64,000 bases of DNA from Synaphobranchus kaupii (GCA_029718625.1 CM056377.1:111214407-111278406), one strand, 5' to 3'; numbered from the stretch's first letter, positions 43,518-56,085 are shown. Translations and numbers: made by a program. Notes: a model not told the origin generated them from the sequence alone.

Positions 43518-44630
43518 CTATCATTTAAGAAATGTTTCTCCTTTAAGGCAAGAAAGAATTTAGTCCAATCTACATTGTTATCTGTAATAGACTATGGTGA
43601 TATCCTATATATAAACGCTCCCTCCTCTTTGTTAGGCAAGATAGATTCCATTTATCATACATCTTTGTGCTTTATTTTAAATGCTGAATCACATACTCAT
43701 CATTGTATTCTTTATGAGTTATGTGATTGGACCTCATTGAAGCTACGTAGGAAACTTCATATGTATCTTTTTTTATTTATAAAGCTATTGTCTTCCTCCC
43801 TATCTCTGTAGCATGCTTCCTCCCTATCTCTGTAGCATGCTTCCTCCCTATCTCTGTAGTATGCTTCCTCCCTATCTCTGTAGCATGCTTCCTCCCTATC
43901 TCTGTAGTATGCTTCCTCCCTATCTCTGTAGCATGCTTCCTCCCTATCTCTGTAGCATGCTTCCTCCCTATCTCTGTAGTATGCTTCCTCCCTATCTCTG
44001 TAGCATGCTTCCTCCCTATCTCTGTAGTATGCTTCCTCCCTATCTCTGTAGCATGCTTCCTCCCTATCTCTGTAGTATGCTTCTTCCCTATCTCTGTAGC
44101 ATGCTTCCTCCCTATCTCTGTAGTATGCTTCCTCCCTATCTCTGCAGCATGCTTCCTCCCTATCTCTGTAGTATGCTTCCTCCCTATCTCTGCAGCATGC
44201 TTTCTGTTTCTTCTAACAGCTACCGCACTAGGCCCTCAAGGTTCCTACTCTACGAAGTGCCTCGGGTCAACTCTGATTTTGGCAAAGTTGCATTTTCTCA
44301 CTATGCTCCTTGCGCTTGGAATAATTTACAGAAAAACCTTAAGCTGGAGACACTGCCCTCGTGTCAGCATCTTAAACATATCATTCAAGAGACTTTTAGG
44401 GAAGAATGTAATTGCTTTTAATAGACAAGGCTGCCTTTCCCTGTGTGTTATACTGTGCTGTGATTGCGGATTTTATGTTTTAATGTGTTTTAATGTTACT
44501 CTTTGTTATTGTCTTATTTGTATTCTGTGTTTTTTTAATGTATTTTAATGTTTACTTATTGTTGCTGGTATCTTGGCCAGGTCTCTTGTAAAAGAGACAA
44601 GTGACTTCCAGGTTAAATAAAATAAAAAAA
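43518..44630 (+). mobile_element. L2-like LINE 3' end with internal minisatellite
   Basis: Coding text FSFKARKNLVQSTLLSVIDY, then a THHCILYELCDW-type block, leads to the position where this family has a single LPPYLCS. The family C-terminus then follows: SSNSYRTRPSRFLLYEVPRV, FGKVAFSHYAPCAWNNLQ. The 3' UTR carries TATCTTGGCCAGGTCTCTTG, AAAAGAGAC and CCAGGTTAAATAAAATAAAA, the usual 3' terminus. It is 5'-truncated as most LINE copies are. A frameshift lies between the first part (ending at 43811 in its frame) and the frame of the repeat. Confidence 0.88.
43792..44199 (+). repeat. 24-bp minisatellite, 17 copies, in frame with the LINE ORF
   Basis: The unit CTTCCTCCCTATCTCTGTAG then CATG encodes LPPYLCSM. 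Seventeen units fill 408 bp exactly. Variants are GTAGC/GTAGT (both Ser), TGT/TGC (both Cys) and one CCC-preceding CTT (Pro to Leu, near 44083). Unit length is a multiple of three, so the frame through to the LINE C-terminus is preserved (43813-44421). Confidence 0.95.
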
Positions 44631-44957
44631 TCATGGCAAGCCAGAGCCTATTTTGTCTTTCCACTGCTGACACGTGATCATACTCAGTTAATGACATAAC
44701 CCAGCCACAAACAGGTATTGTCTAGGCAATATGGCTCAGTCATCTGTAAAGGCGATTGCCATGTAACGACACTTATTGCCAACTATCTCTAAAAATATAT
44801 GGATATTCTGAAGTGACAAATTGACAGCAAATAAATAGATCAGATCCATGAAGCAAAACACATGTTCAGTGATCAAGACACGTGCAGAATCTTTCAAAAT
44901 AATGAGCTGTTTAATGGGTGTGCTTTTAATGAAAATCTTCCGATCAGTGCAAAATGG
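44631..44957. other. Non-coding gap
   Basis: Nothing recognised. Confidence 0.45.
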
Positions 44958-44959
44958 TA

Positions 44960-45077
44960 CACAGTAAAACGTTCACTGTTAAATCAATTCTTACTGAGTT
45001 GACATGAGTCCACTATGACCAGAGTGGGCTCATATGAACTCTGTTAGAGTTGAATTAATGCTGGATATTTTACCGTG
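44960..45077. mobile_element. Short TA-flanked MITE, 118 bp
   Basis: Left end CACAGTAAAACGTTCACTGT; right end complement CACGGTAAAATATCCAGCAT. TA flanks both sides (44958-44959 and 45078-45079). The interior has AATTCTTACTGAGTTGAC and GTTAGAGTTGAATTAATG. The ends suit a Tc1/mariner-type MITE. Confidence 0.7.
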
Positions 45078-45079
45078 TA

Positions 45080-48000
45080 AGATCTGTTCATTACAAAGTA
45101 ACTATAGCCTATCAGCTAGCATTAGATCAGAGGTCCGATATCTACTCAACATTGTCAAAACATCTCTTATGAAAGAAGGAAAGAAAAGACCCAGTGACAC
45201 ATACAAGTTCCATGTGATTAAAGCTTAGTTCATGGGAGCTACAGTATATAAAGCAAAAGAATGATACTTAAAAAAAAATTAAAAAAAATGAAACAATTGG
45301 GTGGTTTTAAAAGGTCTAATAAAAATTATGATTAAAAAAATAAATCTATGTTCTAGTTGCTGTTGTGGTTAACTGTATGCGACAGCTTTGTGTGTTTGCG
45401 TATTCATTCCAAATCAAGACATCTGCTCTCAACTGACACCCAGAATGAGGAAATTGTACCTGATCCTCACTATCCTACAGAAATCTAATATATATTTGGC
45501 AAAGGTTTCAGACAGATGTGGCAAAGGGTGAACATTTGGTCTTTTAAGTCAGCTTTGATGGCTCGCCAATTTTTTTCCTATTGTATTTTCACATCTCTCC
45601 TTGTGTGATGTGAATTCATATATTGAATTTTCAATTCCAACATAAAGCTAAAAGTTCCAAAACAAAATGCAGAAACATCCTTTATTTATTGCAGTCAGTA
45701 TAAACAATTGCCTGCACCAAAAAAATCTGCACCCTACACTTTCAAATGTTGATATCTTGACATTTGAAGCTGCACATTCATGTACTGTAAATCAGAAACA
45801 ATTCCAGTTTTACAAGGGAATTTGCTTAAGGTCACACCTCAAAACAGAGGAAGGCTAATATTTTCTACATGTATGGCCAAGTTTAACCCAAGTTCATTAA
45901 ATTGTGTCAACTAATGGTTTGTTGTCCTATAGCGATTTTTGTTATTGCCGCTACAACAGTTGCCTGAAATTACATCAAAGTCAGACTGCAGACCTACTGT
46001 CTATACACCAATTATGAAGTAAAAATAAAAAGCAACCAACAGAACAAAGCTGAACAATTGACAGTTTGGGGGAGATCTCCCACAAAAAGGAAATATAAGG
46101 CATTCTCATTATAATGAAGTTGTCCTTGACTAGGAGTTTCCAGATTTGTAAAGTTCTGTGGCCCAGTATAATTAAACTTGTGGCTGCAAGATTAAAGACC
46201 TGCTGTTCTGAGAATCTACGGTTGATAAGTAAAAGGAATTTACTGGCTGTACAAGTAGGCAAATGGGTTAAATTCAATGTGATTTTTACTTAATACCCAT
46301 TAATATCTAAAACCACAGATAACTGGTGAATCAGCTGTTACAAGCACCACCATCCCAGACTTATTAATATAACAAAATATCTTGACAAAGTCTTTTACAA
46401 TCTGAAGGACAACTTGGGGAGGACACAGGATGTGTGATAGTGATGTATGCCAGCTGTATCAGAAGGTCAAGAGTTGGGCCTCATGGGTAAAACCCTATGA
46501 TGCTACTTTAAAAGGTATAAAGACAAGTCAATGTGATAAGAGGTTGCTGTGGGTGGGGATAGGAGAATAATCAAGAGAACAGGATATGAGATAGCTAGGT
46601 CAGTAGGTAGCAGCAGAATGTAGAGATCTCTATCCTTCCCCCCTCTATCTGGATTGGTGGGTGTTAGTTGTGATGGTTATTCCAGCGTCTTCCTGCTGTC
46701 AATGTCCATGTATCTTTCACATACAAATGATCAGTGTCAAATCAATAACAGACATGTATCTAATAGGGAACACATTAAGAGTTAAACATTCTCTTTAGTT
46801 GATTTTTCACTGAAGATTTTGCTGTTCTGCTGCCGTATGTTTGCTGTCATGCACCCAAAGAGACATGAATTTGTGAGAAAATAATAAGTTTATGTTTGCA
46901 TGTAGGTAACCATGGTGCCAACAAAACAGAACAATTCAAAGACACATGCTGCTGGTTTGTCATCTTGTTTTTCATAGTACTCAAATATCAATTAAAAAAC
47001 TACTCAAAATCTATAATCCCCAAAAAAACAAACAGTACATTTAAACTTCAAAATCATCGCTAAAACAGAGTGTTCAGCTCTAGTATGTCTGTTCTCTGGC
47101 GATTTCTCCTCCGCAGTTGAAGACTTCTCCATAGCACTTTTTTTTTTGTCAAAACACACTTTCTCTCTAGAACAGGATGTTTGTTCTTGGATTGTTTCTT
47201 TTCCAGAATAGATTCGGAGCATAACGTTTCACCAGAGGAAATTTGCCAGTCGGGGAAGATATATCAGCAGAACTTCAGCTACTGGAGAGAAGTGTGTTGC
47301 GATAAAATTGATTTTCCATTGGCCTTTTCATCTGAAGCCAGTTGCTTTGTTATTGCAGTGAAAACTACTGGTGTGTTGTCACAAGGGCAGTAAATCCTTC
47401 AAACTGCAAAACAACCTCTGTGCTACCAATAGCTTTAAGGTTCATTTCCATTTTAGAACAGAGACAAATCACGCATTTATGTATTGATATTGTATGCGTT
47501 ACAGCTGACTAGTATTACACTATATAGGCATGCAAAAATACAACAAAAAAACAACAATATTATAAAAATTTGGCGGAGGGAGGGGGGGCAATTTGGTACA
47601 ATGTATAATCAGGACAATGTTCATTTAAACCAGTTCTTGCTTTTCACTTTTACATTAACTGCTAATTGTATTCATTAAGACGGCAGAATGGGCAGAAGTT
47701 AATTAAGACAGAGGACAGAATGTGGGTTGGTCTAGTGTTTATTTCTGTTTTGTGTTTATTTGTGGAATTGATGTTGTGGTTGCATTCTGGAATGGATGCC
47801 TCTATTTCCCTTGTGTTTCCATGGCATTTTCAAAGATGTTTGGCAATTATTTTGCTATTCATTTGACAGCAAGCTTCCTAGCTAGTTGGTAAGCAGGGGA
47901 AGACTGCTTTGTTTTTGGTGGTTCTCTTGTAACTGACTCAGTGAGTCCACTGTCAGTAGCCGACGCGCTTCTCTGTCACGTCACTCTTCGTTCAGTTGTT

Positions 48001-48560
48001 GCAAGAGTGCACCTCACTTGTGCAAATTTTACTTAATAATCCCCTGTTTTATTTAAAAAATACTGGCTGTGATCCTTGTCATTACAGTGAAGCATGTACA
48101 GTAATTGTAAAAAACAAATGTAAAATAATCTTGCTTATTTTTGCCCCGCATCCCCACTCAATGTGGATGCCAAGTTGGCAGATATGAAAAGAACTAAAAC
48201 ATCGATTGAACTGGTTGCATGTCTTTGTGACTATGTGTGTAGTAATGAGGGTAGGGGTGCACAGTTCATGATAGCATGCCTCTTAATTTATTGCTCTGAT
48301 CAATAAATGTAAGTAAAGTGAAGCAGAACTATTAAAACACAAATAGGGCCTCTATTGCCAATTATTATAATATCTAAAAGTCCCTCATATAATGAGGAAG
48401 TCAGCAGCTGGTATCCAAAATTCAAACTAACTTTGTTGCTCCATTTTTGAAAAGGCTGTGACCATTGTACAAAAAAACAGGCATTGGGGAATTGGAGAAA
48501 GCATGTGGTGCCTTTTTCCAACTCTGTACCATCTGGAAGTCCAAGCCGTACAACCTAAAG
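45080..48560. other. Long non-coding stretch
   Basis: No gene was recognised in 3.5 kb. At 47195-47393 a pyrimidine tract ending in TTTTCCAG is followed by an open frame, but the opposite strand is also open (47004-47222) and neither protein looks like a known family. A GGCGGAGGGAGGGGGGG patch lies near 47572. Confidence 0.45.
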
Positions 48561-48592
48561 ACAAGGTTCACCTATATAACAGCAATCTGAAG

Positions 48593-48788
48593 TCTGCGTT
48601 GGACTCCACCAGGCAAAAGGAAACTTTGGTGGCCTAAGATGACCTGCCGCAGAACTGTGACTGATGAGCTGACCAAGATGAAACTCTTTTGGGGCGAGGC
48701 ACAACACAGTGCCAAGGATAAAGATCGATAGAAGGAGCTCATTGTTGCCTTATGTGCCACACGGGACGAAGAGGATTAAGTAAGTAAG
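48593..48788 (+). pseudogene. LINE ORF2 C-terminal tail
   Basis: The plus strand reads LRWTPPGKRKLWWPKMTCRR, then TVTDELTKMKLFWGEAQHSA, a lysine-rich piece with one internal stop (KDKDR stop KELIVA) and LCATRDEED. This is the familiar C-terminal end of fish non-LTR ORF2 proteins (W-EA...A-DR-RW...LCATR-EED). It ends in a stop followed by (TAAG)n, a LINE-like tail repeat at 48778-48789. Only the last 60 or so codons remain. The clade is uncertain. Confidence 0.8.
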
Positions 48789-48803
48789 TCACTGCTTTCT
48801 GTA

Positions 48804-48958
48804 GTGCAAAAAAGGACATTTTATTAGATATTATTAAGTTTAGACACTCACTCTTATTTTTCTAGTTTTAAGATTCAGTTTCTTACCTAGCACAATTATT
48901 TTGCCTCATTTAATATTACATCCCTTGTTATAAGCAACTTACCATTTTTTACAGCGTG
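48804..48958. mobile_element. Possible TA-flanked MITE, 155 bp
   Basis: Left GTGCAAAAAAGGACATTTTA and right complement CACGCTGTAAAAAATGGTAA are weakly similar. TA occurs outside both ends. The internal text (TTTTTCTAGTTTTAAG, CTTGTTATAAGCAACTTACC) resembles the family at 7408-7678. The left terminus is poor, so this is tentative. Confidence 0.35.
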
Positions 48959-48960
48959 TA

Positions 48961-50218
48961 TCTGTGAGCTGTTATTTATTGGGAGTGCAAATAGCATTGA
49001 GTTACTGTGAAATGCTCAGAAAACAGCAACATCAGAAAACTCTTAAAATGGGATCTGACAGATGACCATGTGTGCAGATCACCTGACACCAGAGTGGCCA
49101 TTTAGATTCACCCATCACACCCAAGGCTGCCTGTACCAAGCGACATAAACCCAGTATCTCCAGCACAATAAGACAGGCAATCAAACTGACAGGCAGCTGT
49201 GAGGATGCCCCCAGCTCTGCTTCTATGCCTTTTTAATCTCTCACGCGTGGGAAACAATATAGTGGGAATCCATTTGACTCCATCACCGTCAGGGAATCCA
49301 TTTGGCACAGGCCAAAAAGATCATCATCATTTCTTTTCTTGCTCTTTGCCGGTGCTACAGCTAAAGCATTGCAGTCAGTTTTTGAGCCACAGCATGAAAG
49401 TGAAATGAATAGGGTGTAGTGAAGGAGGCATCCAGTATTTGTTTTTCGACCGACAGTAATGAGCCAAGCTCAGAATTGCTCAAAAAAAGCGCTCGTGCAG
49501 AAGAGTCAGTGTGGTAGGTGTTTAATAAAAGACTCATCCGATCAACTATTGTATTATTGAACCTCATGGTCTAATCTCAATGGGATATGCTGGATATGGA
49601 AGAGACCAGGATTTTTATTTCAATATAATATATTATCCAATTCATATTTAACAGGTTTACTTTTTCAACCTAACCAATTTTACAGCTCTGAAAAAGAATA
49701 AGGCACTATGAAAATGAAAGAATGAGTGCTTCTTTTCTGAAGCACAAATATTAGAGCCTGAAATAAATTTATTTTTTCTGTTCAGGATAACAATTCACAA
49801 TACAAAGCATTTGTACACAACCCATCAATCAAATACATATAGGCCTAGTAATATCCGAGCTAAATGCATCTTATTAGTCTCTTTGTCATTTCATTATTTT
49901 GGAGAGAGCTTAACTGTTAATTTGGCTGCATAATAAAGTTATCTATTATTCAAAAGATTGCACTTTGCATAGGACCACGACAAGGACTGTAAGACATGAA
50001 GGCAGGTAAAGACATGGATATTAAAGTAACTTTGTATTCATGAAGAGTTTAGCGTAGAGTTTATATCTTAAATAATATTGTCTTTTTTCTTGAAGTAATG
50101 CATTTATCCCCCAAATAGTTATGTACTGTATATGTACTGTATATATAATTATGCTCTTTTGGAGTATTTTCTGAACAGATCCACTTTATCTATTAAATAG
50201 TCTTTAAAAATTAGAGCT
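48961..50218. other. Non-coding, nothing recognised
   Basis: The block 49000-49330 has balanced composition and both strands are open (49108-49408), but no protein family is recognisable. Confidence 0.45.
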
Positions 50219-50220
50219 AG

Positions 50221-50500
50221 GTCATTACACTGTCGTAACCTTTATTGGTAAATGTTATTACAGCTGCTATGTCACATGTTGACATGATGGCTTATGTCAC
50301 TTGTCAAATTTAGCTACCTGTGCTTGCTGAAGCAAAAGTGCCGTCGTGACAGGGAATTCAAGACACTGTCGTAAGCATAAAGAAATACCATACATAAACA
50401 GTCTTGTCAGTTTCATGTCATAACAGCTGTCATAACATTTACAGATAAAACATATGACAGGCAATGGCAATGTTATGTGTATGACAGTGTTATGTCAGCC
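50221..50500. mobile_element. TGACAG-rich MITE-like repeat
   Basis: Left TCATTACACTGTCGTAACC and right complement TGACATAACACTGTCATACA form imperfect inverted ends. The interior is full of TATGTCA/TGACAT/CTGTCAT words (ATGTCATAACAGCTGTCATA). A fish repeat with this word structure is common, from memory. Target duplication was not resolved. Confidence 0.5.
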
Positions 50501-50807
50501 TAAGGCTAAGTTCTGGGCGCCGCCATATTTTTGTGGTTTCCGTTGACAATAATGCCTTGTCTTCATGCTAACCGTCAATGGAATGGAGTCCACCCCCCCT
50601 GCGCAGTCGGTTCTGGTTCCGTCGCATATGTGATGTACCCCTTATTGGATACAATGCTATCGCGTGAGATGTGTAGTTTGACACAGTGTTGCACTTGCAT
50701 ATGTACAGTTACTGGTATGTTAGTTAACTCAGTAGCTTGTGATCTATAAAGGTATCCAACAAGGCTACCTAGCTAGCTAGCAGTTGTAAATTTCACTGGA
50801 TAGGTTT
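50501..50807. other. Short non-coding gap
   Basis: Somewhat GC-richer (GGGCGCCGCCATATTTTTGT). No gene recognised. Confidence 0.4.
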
Positions 50808-50880
50808 TTTTTATTTTTATAATTTGGCGCCCAACGCAAGGCTGTGTATGTTCAATTCCCACCCTAACCGCGTTCATGGA
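50808..50880 (-). repeat. SINE-like repeat tail, inverted
   Basis: T-run, then AATTTGGCGCCCAACGCAAG and TTCAATTCCCACCCTAACC, which is the inverse of the tail at about 345-410. Only the 3' tail can be followed. Confidence 0.5.
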
Positions 50881-51117
50881 ACAAGCTCACTGCACAGGAC
50901 ACACGAGTATCTTACTTTAGTGCAAACCTACAGCTTTCCTTCGAAATAGCTGTTTCTCCCTACGCATCATTGCAGCCCCTGCATGCTTCCCTCAGTAAAG
51001 TCTCCTAAGTGTGATAAATGATAAATAAACCAGGCCCCCTTTTTCTGGTGACTGATTATGTAAGCAATAACCCACGACGAGGTGTGGATTACACGTTTCT
51101 GATTTTTTCCCATTTTC

Positions 51118-51398
51118 TCTCAATTTAGTAGCCAATCAAACCCCAATTCTAATTCAATTCCCCCCCTGTAGCAACCGCTAGAGAATCGGTGCTACACAAC
51201 TCCGTCAGCCGGTAGTAGGAAGGAGGATGCCACGTCCTCACCCAGGCCCGTTCTGTGCGCAGAGCCCCTCCCCCCACCCAGGAGCAGCTGCCAATTGCCA
51301 CTCCCTCAAGGCACCGGCCATGCTCGGATCTGGCAGGACCAGGGATCGAACCCCCGATCGAGGTGCAACCGCACAGACAAAGTCTGCACCTTAGAAGT
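51118..51398 (-). repeat. tRNA-derived SINE-like repeat, inverted
   Basis: On the minus strand the head reads CGGTTGCACCTCGATCGGGG then GTTCGATCCCTGGTCCTGCC, with a clear B-box GGGTTCGATCC (51353-51343). The body runs leftwards to a tail with GAATTGAATTAGAATTGGGG and AGAGAAAATGGG. It is related in layout to the copies at 1 and 2398. The overlapping frames at 51149-51519 are by-products. Confidence 0.65.
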
Positions 51399-54300
51399 AC
51401 ATTATTTTCCAATAATAGGACAGCCTGGAGTGGTTTATTCCGCTTATACCACAGTTACCAACAACGTTTATATGTTAGTTACTTTTATATTTATTGATTT
51501 TATCAACTTAATCAGCTGAAATTGAAATATCCTTCCGAGGCCGTTTTGACATGTTGTTTTTCTGTTGTCAAGCAAAACTGTTTGTTGATAGTTCTAATTG
51601 AACAGAAAACATCTCGTCGTTAATTCTTATTTCAGGTTACTAGTTCTATTTAGTCCGTTGTTATGCAAAAACCTCTTGTCAGTTCTGAAAACGATTGATT
51701 CTATAAGGAAATAAATAGTTCCTTCTCGTTTTTATACCATAAAAGTAGCACCAATTTTGGTTATTTTTGTCATTAGTTACATTATTTAAGAAAATTGCAT
51801 GAATTTACCTCCCTCTCTCTGTCTTCCTTTTTAAAAATGGTTTGGTCATGCAGTGTAGCCTAGCCTATTTTAAACAGCCTAATTGCATTTCAGATCCGCA
51901 TCATGAGAAAATACTATAGCCTATACGGAGTTTGTTAGATGTTACTTGTCATATATAAGAAATTTTGCTGGATAAAATGTTTTTTTTAATACACATATTA
52001 ACGTGCTTTATGAAGTAGGCCTAACTTACACGCATTCGCAACCAGTCAGAATTCCTCATGTTACATTAGTTAAGTCCTATGTTACATTAATGTTTCCAAA
52101 CTGAATAAATACTGCACCTCTAACAAAGCTAGATTAAACTCGTTGTAACTACGATATTTGGCGAATACAAATGTTTTAATCTGCAGATGTAATGTTATTT
52201 ACCGGCTTTATTAATCAGCTGTTAGTGCTGCTATGGTTGCCATTCATAAAAGAGGCAACCCTATGGCTGTGGTAGCAGATAATGTAAACAGCGTATTCAT
52301 TCGGAAGGTGATTAAGCCTCTTAGTCGGAAATACTTCATAGGTGTCCCTTTACTGGAAATGAATGCCCCTCCAGCCAATCAGAAACGAGTATTCACCGAG
52401 ACCATGGTATAATGAAAAATAATGACCTATGCAGAGGCAACCCCCCTCCGTTTCGCATCGGTCATTATTTTTCGATAATAACCACCTTGTCGTGTATTAT
52501 CCCTTACTTAATCCTTGAGGTTGGGTACAAAGGTAACGTGTGTCTTTGGCCTACTGTTTGTACATTACATTACATTTAAATCTCAGGGTTAACAATACAA
52601 AAATCTTAACAAAGCTAATAAGACCTTTTTAAATAATAAATAATGTTATTTTTTGTAATTTCATAATTTAGTAAGGAGCAAGATATAGACAAGACAATTT
52701 AGCCCCAATTTTAATCATTAATTTTAAAACCGTTTTCAAGAGGAAGCAAAACTCTCCATTTGGCATATTCTGTTTGAAATATCACATGAAACAGAAGCTT
52801 GACTACCATCAAAGAATGTTTTGTAGGCTCACGTGAGAACAATCATGGCTGTTAAAAGCACAATATGAGCAGGATGTGCTTTATTGGCATGACCAACCTC
52901 CCCCAAAATAAATAAATATGTCAAATAGTCTCCAACTGGTAGACTTAATAATTGAGAATTCAAACTTCACCCACTGATTAAGAATTAGGGAACATTTGTA
53001 ATTTCACTCATGTAACAATGCAAAATAATACCCGATGGCTTCATAACTAGGATAACAATTCCAAGTCCCACACTTGTTTTAACGAAACAATAAACGTTGG
53101 ATAATGCAGTCGAGTTGATGCCACAGGGCCCTACTCCCCACTTCAGCTCACTTTTTTATTGCAAGTGCTTTCATGCCCCTTCTCCTCTTCCTTTTGTTAA
53201 TATAATTTATTGCACTAAGCATTTTGAAACCTTTTGCTCTGTAGAACTGTAATTTCCTCTCAGTCTGCATTCAGATATCACTTTGGTAATGTTGTAGCAA
53301 CCAATATACCAAATTATTCTCCATTAAAAATACAACGCATTTTGCATTGCTTCTGTGAATATATTCCACACTGAAGACTATGTAGTACTTCAAAGAGGAA
53401 TTAGAGTTGATTGGAGGAGACTGAAAAACTTGTAGGCTGTGAGCACTTAGTGAAGCACTGGAAGGAGTTAGTGCAGCACTAATCCAATGAATCTTTGCTG
53501 ACTTCATTCAACCCATACTCTGGCGGAATGAGGGCAGTTGGTGTGTGATCATATAGTCGTGGCTATAGGCCGCAACCCTTTATATTGGTCATAGGGCCTA
53601 GCCTGTGCTTCTTTCACATCTTTACCCAGCTCAGAGTCCATATGTAATTATTAACAAGACAGAGAAACTCTATATAACCTCACTTTTCTTCACAAACACG
53701 TCATTTTATGTCATGTAGTTCGTACAAACTAGCCGAAGTTCGTTTCTGCAGCAAGTATACTACCCACCTTTAATCAGAACCCAGGCCAAAGGTACATGCT
53801 TATCATTGTCCATCTTGATCCAATAATTGCTTGAAACATTTTCAGTTAAATAGGCTTAAATAGTTCACTACTTCAAACGTAACTTGATATACGTATAACT
53901 ACTGCCACAAACAGTAGAGGTCAAAGTACACCCTGACATCCAAGGAATTGATGTATAATTTCAATGGCCATTATTGGTCAATAATATTGACCTTTTGGAT
54001 AGTGGTGCCACTCATTGTAATGAGTTAAGCATTACCAATTTTGCAATAGGTTGTATTTTCATTTGGTCACATTAAAATTCCATCTTAGAGACGATAAAAT
54101 CAACCTACCTCTGCTCTGTGTAAAACAGGAAGCCTACATTACATGAACGGTGGAGACATGTTGCTAGCTAAAGTTCCAATTATATTTGAAACCAATGAAA
54201 GCAGATATCCTGTCAAACTTGCTGCCACTCTTTCTATAAATAAATATAGAATGAACTTTCTGTGCGTAGTGCCTCATGTTTTATGGCTGCCTACAATTTA

Positions 54301-55031
54301 TGGGTTTCCCCTGTGAAACAGGACCATATCGGGCATATTAATGTTTCCAATAAACTGTTTTACTCAAACATACAGCCGCAGAGGTACATAGATACATGTA
54401 AGAAATGTAATTTTGTCACTATTAACAGGCCCCCTCATATTTTGATATTTTATTTGATGCAAAGGAATTAGTTGCAGCACCCAAGGGAGGGGGAGGCTGA
54501 CCCACTGCCTGGCACAGATGCATGGTTCCACACAGTGCTGTGCTTACAATCTTTTATACCACGAAGCAAGACACAGTCTTGTCAGTCACAGCTTTTTGCT
54601 TTATTATTCAGTTGTCTACTTTCTTTACATATCCACAGTGGGAAAGGGATACAAATTTAGATTTTAGCCCAATAATCCTTAAATGGAATATACATAGGTA
54701 CCCGCACATTGTAGTTCATGTTTATACATGAAAACGGCATTATTTTGCTCTGAATGCATGTATACAGATTCACAGTGGCTTAGTGCATTTAAGAACATAA
54801 AAGATTTAAAAAAAAATTTAATAACATAAATACGAATAACAAACTGAAATAACATAAAAGACCAGAACATAAAAAAATGTAAGTTTTTGATATAAGATTG
54901 ACCAGAACAACAAACAGTTCATAAAAGGGGCCAAAGCTTGTGGGTTGCTGCAAGAGGGACGTCACCATAAAAAATCAAATGTCTTAATGAGGTGCTCAAC
55001 TTTGCTGATTTGATTGAGTTCATTTAAACGA
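51399..55031. other. Long non-coding stretch
   Basis: No gene was recognised. The region 52210-52500 (CCCCTCCAGCCAATCAGAAA, CATGGTATAATGAAAAATAA, GTCATTATTTTTCGATAAT) resembles a fish repeat whose family I cannot name. TACATTACATTACATTT at 52561 resembles a two-unit SINE tail, but nothing else supports that. Confidence 0.4.
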
Positions 55032-55588
55032 ACGGTTACGACTGTAACCACGTTCCATGAGTTCCGGATGACCATTAGGGTTGTCAATATGGATGGCCTT
55101 CTGGGACCAGATGCATCGAGACACTTATACCAGAATTTGTCATGGTACATGACCCCCGCATAGTGACGTAATTCCTCCCATAAAGGGGGGAGCATCACTG
55201 CGGAAGTCCTCGGAACAATTTTCTCGCCCTTAAAAGATCCCGAGTGATCGTGATCCCTAATCAGTGGCGCCCCCAGCTGTACGCAGAGTACGCAGCCTGC
55301 GTACCTTAGCAACAACAGCAAAATTAGTATTTCCATTAAAACTGATGTGAATTGTCAAAGTCTTTCCGTCTCTGTTTCTACGATGTTGAGGAATGATATT
55401 TGCTTATTGTCTTCGTTGTATTGCCTGGTTATTGTATTTTCCAACATTTGAAAGTGATTGGAAGACACAGTTGAAAGTGATTGGAGGACCACCCTTTTCT
55501 TTAGACCGGAAAAAGTTTAGAGTTGCCTTTTTACTTGTCAGTCAAGATAACTAACTTAAACGAATACAGTAATTGACGTTAGCCAAAT

Positions 55589-55756
55589 ATGTCAAAGAAA
55601 AGAAAGCAGCTCAGCATTGTGGAACTGTTGAGTCTGAAAAAGAATGAAAATAACAATTCGGAGAATCAGCTTTCGGAGAACCAGTCCTCAGCTGAGGATG
55701 AATTAGCCCCACCGGGAGACAAGCTACCCACCAAAATGTTCTTTTATTTGCAGTGA
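55589..55756 (+). pseudogene. hAT transposase N-terminal exon, 55 codons
   Basis: ATG at 55589 opens MSKKRKQLSIVELLSLKKNE, then an asparagine and serine-rich acidic stretch ending KMFFYLQ before TGA at 55754. A short basic KKRKQ-SI start followed by a low-complexity acidic spacer is typical of the N-terminus of fish hAT transposases. The zinc finger and catalytic domains that should follow are absent. The frame is a remnant of the autonomous parent. Confidence 0.6.
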
Positions 55757-55906
55757 CTTGCTCTTGCTCGTGCTCTCTCTAACACACACACAATTGGCGT
55801 GCATATAATATTTTATTAGAAATTTAAGCAGTGAATACATTTTGTTGAGCATGTTCGATAGTTACATTGACTTGTCAGAAGTGTTTTCATTGTGTTAACA
55901 TTAACT

Positions 55907-56085
55907 GTGCTGTAAGTCGCGTAACAGCTTGTTGCGCGCAACATTTCCATTCTATTGTGAGGTCTCCAGTTTTCCTGATGAAATATCAGGCTACTGTAAG
56001 TCACGTAACATCTTTTTGCGCGCAACATTTCCATTCTATTTTGGAGTACGTCTCTCCGGTTTTGCTGATGAAAGATCAGACTTTA
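55907..56085 (+). repeat. About 86-bp direct duplication within the hAT element
   Basis: CTGTAAGTCGCGTAACAGCT and CTGTAAGTCACGTAACATCT each precede TTTGCGCGCAACATTTCCAT-like text and a GATGAAA-ATCAG end. Copies agree at roughly 85-90 percent by eye. Confidence 0.85.

Noticed and set aside
43813..44421. 202-codon protein with 16 LPPYLCSM repeats as a novel repeat protein
   Set aside because: Flanking sequence is LINE ORF2 C-terminus on both sides; the array is a minisatellite inside a dead LINE.
47004..47393. Opposed open frames with a possible splice acceptor at 47225
   Set aside because: Both strands are open, neither protein is recognisable and no donor fits; kept only as a note in the stretch description.
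52561..52577. Inverted SINE tail from TACATTACATTACATTT
   Set aside because: Only about two to three units and no SINE body next to it.
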